A stretch of 10,808 nucleotides of DNA from Victivallaceae bacterium (GTDB lineage: Bacteria > Verrucomicrobiota > Lentisphaeria > Victivallales > Victivallaceae): contig JAQUOK010000054.1 of NCBI GenBank assembly GCA_028717165.1, forward strand, positions 1 to 10,808. Reading direction: 5' to 3'. The notes below the pieces were generated by a model. The model saw only the letters and a program-made list of their open reading frames with translations. It was not told where the DNA came from and did no database searches. The position numbers and the translations under genes are program-made. How positions within the stretch are numbered: position 1 is the first letter of the stretch; the number at the start of each line of letters is the position of its first letter. Of the stretch, positions 7,373 to 10,808 are shown one piece after another.

Positions 7373-8797
7373 TTAAAAGACTTTTCCCGGGTTCATTATG
7401 TTGTTCGGGTCAAAACTTTTCTTGATCATCCGCAGTAAATTCAAGTGTTCTTCCGAGATGAAACGGCCTATGTATTTCCGCCGTTTACAGCCGATGCCGT
7501 GTTCGCCTGAAAGCATTCCGCCCAGAGCGACGGTTTTGCGGTAAACGTCCTCAAGGATTTCCGGCAGAGCCGCTTCCCATTTTTCGTCGTTCCATTCCGG
7601 CGGACAGATTATCCGGGCATGAATGTTGCCGTCTCCGGCATGCCCGAAACAAGGCAGCAGGATGCCGTATTTTTTGATGATCTCCTGAAAGTCCGCAAGC
7701 AGGTCGGGAATCTGCGCCGGAGGCACGACCAGATCCTCGCCGCTCTGGCGGGCGGATATCAGGTTGAACGCTTCGGCGATGTTGCGGCGGATTTTCCAGA
7801 TGCGTTCGCTGGTGGTCGGATTATCGGCAACGTAAATTTCCTGAACCTGGTTTTTTTCTATGAATTTGCCGACCGCTTCATAATCTTTTTCCACTTGTTC
7901 CATATCCGAACCGTCAAAGGTCAAAAGCAGCATTGCCCCGCAATTCTCGTAAGGTATGGTTTCATTCAGGTAATTGCAGGCGGTTATGACCGAAGCCTGA
8001 TCCATGAATTCTATCGAAGTAGGAACAACCCCGGTTTCCGTGATGATGCGCGGCACCAGCCCGATCGCCTCTTCAATGGTTTCGAACAGACAAAGCAGAT
8101 CAGCCTGCGCTTTCGGCAGCGGCATGAGTTTGAGGATGATCTTTGTGAAAAATCCCAGGGTACCTTCGGAGCCGACCAGCAACTGAATAAGATCGTAGCC
8201 GGTAACGTTTTTTATCAGTTTGCCGCCGAGTTTGACGACTTCCCCGGTCGGGGTTACGACTTCCAGGCCGAGCACGTAACGCGAAGTGACGCCGTATTTA
8301 ACGGCTTTGCCGCCCCCGGCGTTTTCAGCGACGTTGCCGCCGATGTAACAGGTTTCCAGACTCATCGGATAACCCGCATAGAATAAACCATGTTCTTTCA
8401 GGCGTTCGTTGATCTCGTTGGAAACGACGCCGGGCTCGACGGTTATCATCATGTTTTCGGTGTCGATCTCTAGAATTTTATTCATGCGGTCGGCCAGGAT
8501 CACGATGCCGCCGCGCACCGGTACCGCGCCGCCGGAAAGCCCCGAACCCGCCCCGCGCGGCGTAACCGGGATCATTTCGCGGTTCGCCAGTTTCATGATC
8601 CTGACGATTTCTTCTGTCGTTTCGGGACGGACTGCCGCTTCGGGCATGTGACGGTATTTGAAACCTGGAATTTCATCATGGGAAAAGGCCTCGAGATTTT
8701 CCGGGTCGTTATAAATGAGGTATTTTTCGCCGACGATTGCCGCCAGTTGTTGCGCGATTTCGGGAGTCAGCGGTCTGTATGCGGTTTCGTTCAGCAT
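7373..8797 (-). CDS. FAD-linked 2-hydroxy-acid oxidase (GlcD/LctD-like D-lactate or glycolate dehydrogenase)
   Basis: This 474-residue flavoprotein of the VAO/PCMH family should oxidise a 2-hydroxy acid, most likely lactate to pyruvate or glycolate to glyoxylate. The FAD-binding half (about 40-220) shows the pyrophosphate loop VTPRGAGSGLSGGAVPVRGG (78-97), ENAGGGKAVKYG (158-169), KNVTGYDL (196-203) and LVGSEGTLG (207-215). The FAD-oxidase C-terminal half has CFGHAGDGNIH (383-393) and SGEHGIGCKRR (430-440), supplying the histidines and glutamate that bind metal and substrate in this family, and ends FDPNNIMNPGKVF. Length is normal and there is no signal peptide. The start ATG overlaps the etfA stop (ATGCTGA), and AGGGAG lies seven bases upstream. 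It is the last gene of the etfB-etfA-oxidase operon, the order seen in lctBCD of Acetobacterium woodii, so its electrons probably pass to EtfAB rather than to oxygen or a GlcEF complex. No glcE, glcF, lactate permease or regulator is visible. Confidence 0.9.
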   Translation of the reverse strand: MLNETAYRPLTPEIAQQLAAIVGEKYLIYNDPENLEAFSHDEIPGFKYRHMPEAAVRPETTEEIVRIMKLANREMIPVTPRGAGSGLSGGAVPVRGGIVILADRMNKILEIDTENMMITVEPGVVSNEINERLKEHGLFYAGYPMSLETCYIGGNVAENAGGGKAVKYGVTSRYVLGLEVVTPTGEVVKLGGKLIKNVTGYDLIQLLVGSEGTLGFFTKIILKLMPLPKAQADLLCLFETIEEAIGLVPRIITETGVVPTSIEFMDQASVITACNYLNETIPYENCGAMLLLTFDGSDMEQVEKDYEAVGKFIEKNQVQEIYVADNPTTSERIWKIRRNIAEAFNLISARQSGEDLVVPPAQIPDLLADFQEIIKKYGILLPCFGHAGDGNIHARIICPPEWNDEKWEAALPEILEDVYRKTVALGGMLSGEHGIGCKRRKYIGRFISEEHLNLLRMIKKSFDPNNIMNPGKVF

Positions 8798-9786
8798 ATT
8801 TTTTCTCCCTTTTTGAGTTTTTCAATGAGAACCGGAAGAACATCGAAAAGGTCTCCGACGATGCCGAAATCGGCAACATGGAAAATCTGCGCTTCCGGGT
8901 CTTTGTTGATCGCGATGATCCGTTCGGAAGTCTGCATGCCTGCAAGGTGCTGGATAGCTCCAGAAACCCCGAGCCCGATATAAAGTTTCGGGGTAACGGT
9001 TTTCCCGCTCAAGCCGATCTGGTGCGGATAGCTCAGCCAGCCGCGGTCGACGACTTCGCGGCTCGCGCCCAGGGCCGCACCCAGCAAATCCGCCAGTTCG
9101 CGCGCCAGTTTGATGTTTTCCGCTTTTTTGATGCCGCGTCCGACCACGACAATGCGTTCGGCATCCTGCAGGTTCATTTCCTCAGTACCGGGCTCAAAGC
9201 CGTCATAAAACACCCGGGTTTTATTGACTTCCGCAGGAGCCTGCAGGCGGATAATTTCGCCGGTTCGCCCTTCCTGCCGGGGAGACTGCGGGGTTGATTT
9301 CGGACGGACGGTGGACATTTGCGGGCGGCGTTCGGGACATTTAATGGTGGCCATGATATTGCCGCCGATTGCCGGGCGGGTTTGCAGAAGCAGCCCGGTT
9401 CCGTCCTCAATATCGAGTTCGGTACAGTCCGCGGTCAGTCCGGTGTTCGCGGTCATGGCGACGTAAGGCATCAGGGTTCTCCCGGTCGTGCCTGCCGCCG
9501 CCAGGATTATTTCCGGCCGGTATTTGTTGATCAGCTCAAGCGTGCAGGCCGCATAAGGTTCGACCAGAAAATGCGCCAGCTCCGGCGCTTCCACGGCAAC
9601 GACGCGTTCCGCTCCACGCGCGATAAGTCCGTTCAGGCCGTCTTCGAAAATATTATGCCCGAAAACCATTGCGCAAAGCTTCCGGCCGCTTTTTTCCGCC
9701 AGCTTCCGGCCGCGGGTCAAAAGTTCGTACGAAACGGATTTAATTTGCCCGGCATCCTGTTCGGCTAATATCCAGATATTATTCAT
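8791..9786 (-). CDS. etfA: Electron transfer flavoprotein alpha subunit
   Basis: This 331-residue subunit pairs with EtfB to carry electrons by way of FAD. The N-terminal domain (about 1-180) begins MNNIWILAEQDAG and contains AAAGTTGRTLMPYVA (97-111) and GLTADCTEL. The C-terminal FAD domain shows GASREVVDRGW (240-250), QIGLSGKTV (256-264), GVSGAIQHLAGM (273-284), INKDPEAQIF (293-302) and DFGIVGD (306-312), all standard FAD contacts. It is of ordinary length and lacks an N-terminal ferredoxin-like domain with clustered cysteines, an extra domain I recall for the LctC subunit of A. woodii. The ATG overlaps the etfB stop by four bases (ATGA), with GGAGG ten bases upstream inside etfB. Its own TGA stop overlaps the oxidase start, so translation of the three genes is coupled. 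Confidence 0.95.
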   Translation of the reverse strand: MNNIWILAEQDAGQIKSVSYELLTRGRKLAEKSGRKLCAMVFGHNIFEDGLNGLIARGAERVVAVEAPELAHFLVEPYAACTLELINKYRPEIILAAAGTTGRTLMPYVAMTANTGLTADCTELDIEDGTGLLLQTRPAIGGNIMATIKCPERRPQMSTVRPKSTPQSPRQEGRTGEIIRLQAPAEVNKTRVFYDGFEPGTEEMNLQDAERIVVVGRGIKKAENIKLARELADLLGAALGASREVVDRGWLSYPHQIGLSGKTVTPKLYIGLGVSGAIQHLAGMQTSERIIAINKDPEAQIFHVADFGIVGDLFDVLPVLIEKLKKGEKIC

Positions 9787-10577
9787 ACTGCTTTGTCCTC
9801 CAGAAAGGCCAGCATTGAATCAACGGCTTTGACCGTCTGCTCCTCCGTTTCCGCCGGCAGCATTTCGCAGGAGCGGACGATTTCCGGCTGAAAAATTTTA
9901 ACTACCCGGGTCGGGGAACCTTTCAGGCCGATCCGGTTTTTATCCAATTGCAGTGTTTCCAGCGTAAAAGTCGGGATTTCAAGACCTTTAGCTTTCAGTT
10001 TGCCCCGGAACGTCGGCAGGCGGGGTTCGCCGATTTCCTTGACGACGGTCAGGACGCCGGGAAGGCGCATGGACAGTTTTTCAGTTCCGCCTTCGACTAA
10101 ACGGGACACTTTCAGGATTCCGTCCCGCAGTTCATGAATGTGATTGACGTAAGTTATTACCGGTAAATCCAAAGCGGCGGCGGTTTCCGGGCCGACCTGT
10201 CCGGTGTCGCCGTCGGTGGCGCGTTCACCGCACAGGATCAGATCGAAAGCGCCAAGTTTCTTCAGGGCTCCGGCCAGAATATGGGAAGTCGCCCAGGTAT
10301 CCGATCCGGCAAAAGCCCGGTCGCTGACCAGAACCGCTTCATCGATTCCCATGGCGACGGCCTCTTTCAGGGCGCTGACCGCCTGCGGCGGCCCCATCGA
10401 GACTGCAGTTACCTGCGCCCCATAACGTTCTTTCAGTTCCAGGGCGGCTTCAACAGCGTAAAGATCAAGCGGGTTGATTATCGATTGTACCCCTTGCCGG
10501 ATAACGGTACGGGTTTCCGGGTCCATTTTTACGGATTTGGTTTCCGGCACCTGTTTTATGCATACGGCGATTCGCAT
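9783..10577 (-). CDS. etfB: Electron transfer flavoprotein beta subunit, bifurcating-type
   Basis: This 264-residue subunit has the standard EtfB fold: CIKQVPETKSVKMD at the start, NPLDLYAVEAALELKE (35-50) and the family signature PRLPTFRGKLKAK (185-197). The stretches SDRAFAGSDTWATS (85-98) and ATDGDTGQVGPETA (120-133) resemble those of Etfs that bind a second FAD and NAD(H) for electron bifurcation, rather than the AMP-binding EtfB of mitochondria. With EtfA and the oxidase it would couple exergonic and endergonic electron transfers among a 2-hydroxy acid, NAD and ferredoxin or a similar acceptor. A longer frame opens at 10616, but the start at 10577 is preferred: it gives the family's usual N-terminus MRIAVCIKQVP and has AAGGGAAA just upstream. 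It is the first gene of the operon. Confidence 0.94.
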   Translation of the reverse strand: MRIAVCIKQVPETKSVKMDPETRTVIRQGVQSIINPLDLYAVEAALELKERYGAQVTAVSMGPPQAVSALKEAVAMGIDEAVLVSDRAFAGSDTWATSHILAGALKKLGAFDLILCGERATDGDTGQVGPETAAALDLPVITYVNHIHELRDGILKVSRLVEGGTEKLSMRLPGVLTVVKEIGEPRLPTFRGKLKAKGLEIPTFTLETLQLDKNRIGLKGSPTRVVKIFQPEIVRSCEMLPAETEEQTVKAVDSMLAFLEDKAV

Positions 10578-10616
10578 TCGATTTCCCTTAATTGTTCCGC
10601 AGTTGACAAATACCAT

Positions 10617-10622
10617 AATATA
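10617..10622 (-). promoter_or_regulatory. Weak candidate -10 box for the etfB operon
   Basis: TATATT on the minus strand lies 39 bp upstream of the preferred etfB start. The -35 region is A-rich and lacks a TTGACA match. It is placed where a promoter for this first gene would be expected, but the support is only this one hexamer. Confidence 0.25.
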
Positions 10623-10739
10623 CCGCGTTTTTCATTTTTTTCGCATCGATGCCGGATAAAATCGGTTTACTCAACTTTTTGCCAGCGGTTCCGAATGAAT
10701 ATCCTGAAAATACCCGGCATTCGTTCGTTTTAAAATTTG

Positions 10740-10758
10740 GGCAGGCTCCGCCCTTGCC
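10740..10758 (-). terminator. GC-rich hairpin upstream of the etfB operon, possible terminator of an upstream gene
   Basis: GGCA-GGC (10740-10746) pairs with GCC (10750-10752) and TGCC (10755-10758) around a TCC loop, with a two-base bulge. On the minus strand it is followed by CAAATTTTAAAA, a poor T tract. It could end a gene that lies beyond 10808, or be a dispersed repeat. A second inverted pair, CGAATG (10692-10697) and CATTCG (10718-10723), lies nearby. No gene is supported in 10578-10808. Confidence 0.3.
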
Positions 10759-10808
10759 GAACCGCGGCATTAAATCATAAAGAGTTTTTGGGAAGGCGGG
10801 TAAAAATG

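Noticed and set aside
7619..8386. 255-codon + strand frame opposite the FAD-linked oxidase
   Set aside because: It is a shadow of the GlcD-like gene, whose FAD-binding motifs are all on the minus strand.
10578..10616. N-terminal extension of EtfB from the ATG at 10616
   Set aside because: The added 13 residues do not match the family N-terminus. The ATG at 10577 has a good ribosome binding site and gives MRIAVCIKQVP.
10588..10770. 60-codon minus-strand frame upstream of etfB
   Set aside because: It spans a hairpin and the putative promoter, overlaps the etfB leader, and has no recognisable domain.

Overview
The window reads as bacterial chromosome of roughly balanced to slightly GC-rich composition. 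It holds one initiator tRNA on the + strand; every recognisable protein gene lies on the minus strand. Two features give a weak hint of a member of the Planctomycetes/Verrucomicrobia/Lentisphaerae assemblage, probably an anaerobe or fermenter: a long two-enzyme glycogen debranching protein, and an intergenic REP-like inverted repeat. This placement is inference, because no 16S or marker gene is present. TGA ends several genes here (etfA, etfB, the dehydrogenase, the transposase remnant), so the standard bacterial code applies.

Layout from left to right. (1) Positions 42-116 are an initiator tRNA-Met with encoded CCA. (2) Positions 188-406 are a remnant of an IS630-family transposase, broken at both ends. 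(3) Positions 539-4783 (minus) encode a 1414-residue protein that combines a GH13 4-alpha-glucanotransferase-like half with a C-terminal amylo-alpha-1,6-glucosidase half. (4) Positions 4853-5896 (minus) are a zinc-dependent polyol/alcohol dehydrogenase interrupted by one in-frame TGA. (5) Positions 5897-6271 are a gene-free stretch with a possible dehydrogenase promoter, a 19-bp operator-like palindrome and a REPIN-like inverted repeat. (6) Positions 6272-7147 (minus) encode a single-chain nucleotidyltransferase-HEPN protein, probably from a leaderless transcript. (7) Positions 7373-10577 (minus) are a tightly coupled operon, etfB-etfA-FAD oxidase, with the gene order of electron-confurcating lactate dehydrogenase (LctBCD) operons. 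(8) Positions 10578-10808 are intergenic and hold a hairpin and a weak promoter.

How the parts work together. The three-gene operon should oxidise a 2-hydroxy acid (D-lactate or glycolate) on the GlcD-like flavoprotein and pass electrons to the EtfAB heterodimer. EtfB carries sequence features typical of the bifurcating Etf group. The debranching enzyme mobilises glycogen or similar alpha-glucan. The dehydrogenase sits 69 bp upstream of it in the same direction and may share its transcript, but it is probably broken in this assembly. The nucleotidyltransferase-HEPN gene stands alone and resembles fused toxin-antitoxin-derived proteins.

I see no clear sign of an entirely new system. The items most worth a second look are the in-frame TGA, the fused MNT-HEPN gene with its leaderless promoter, the REPIN-like element, and the EtfA that lacks an iron-sulfur domain in an LctBCD-type operon.
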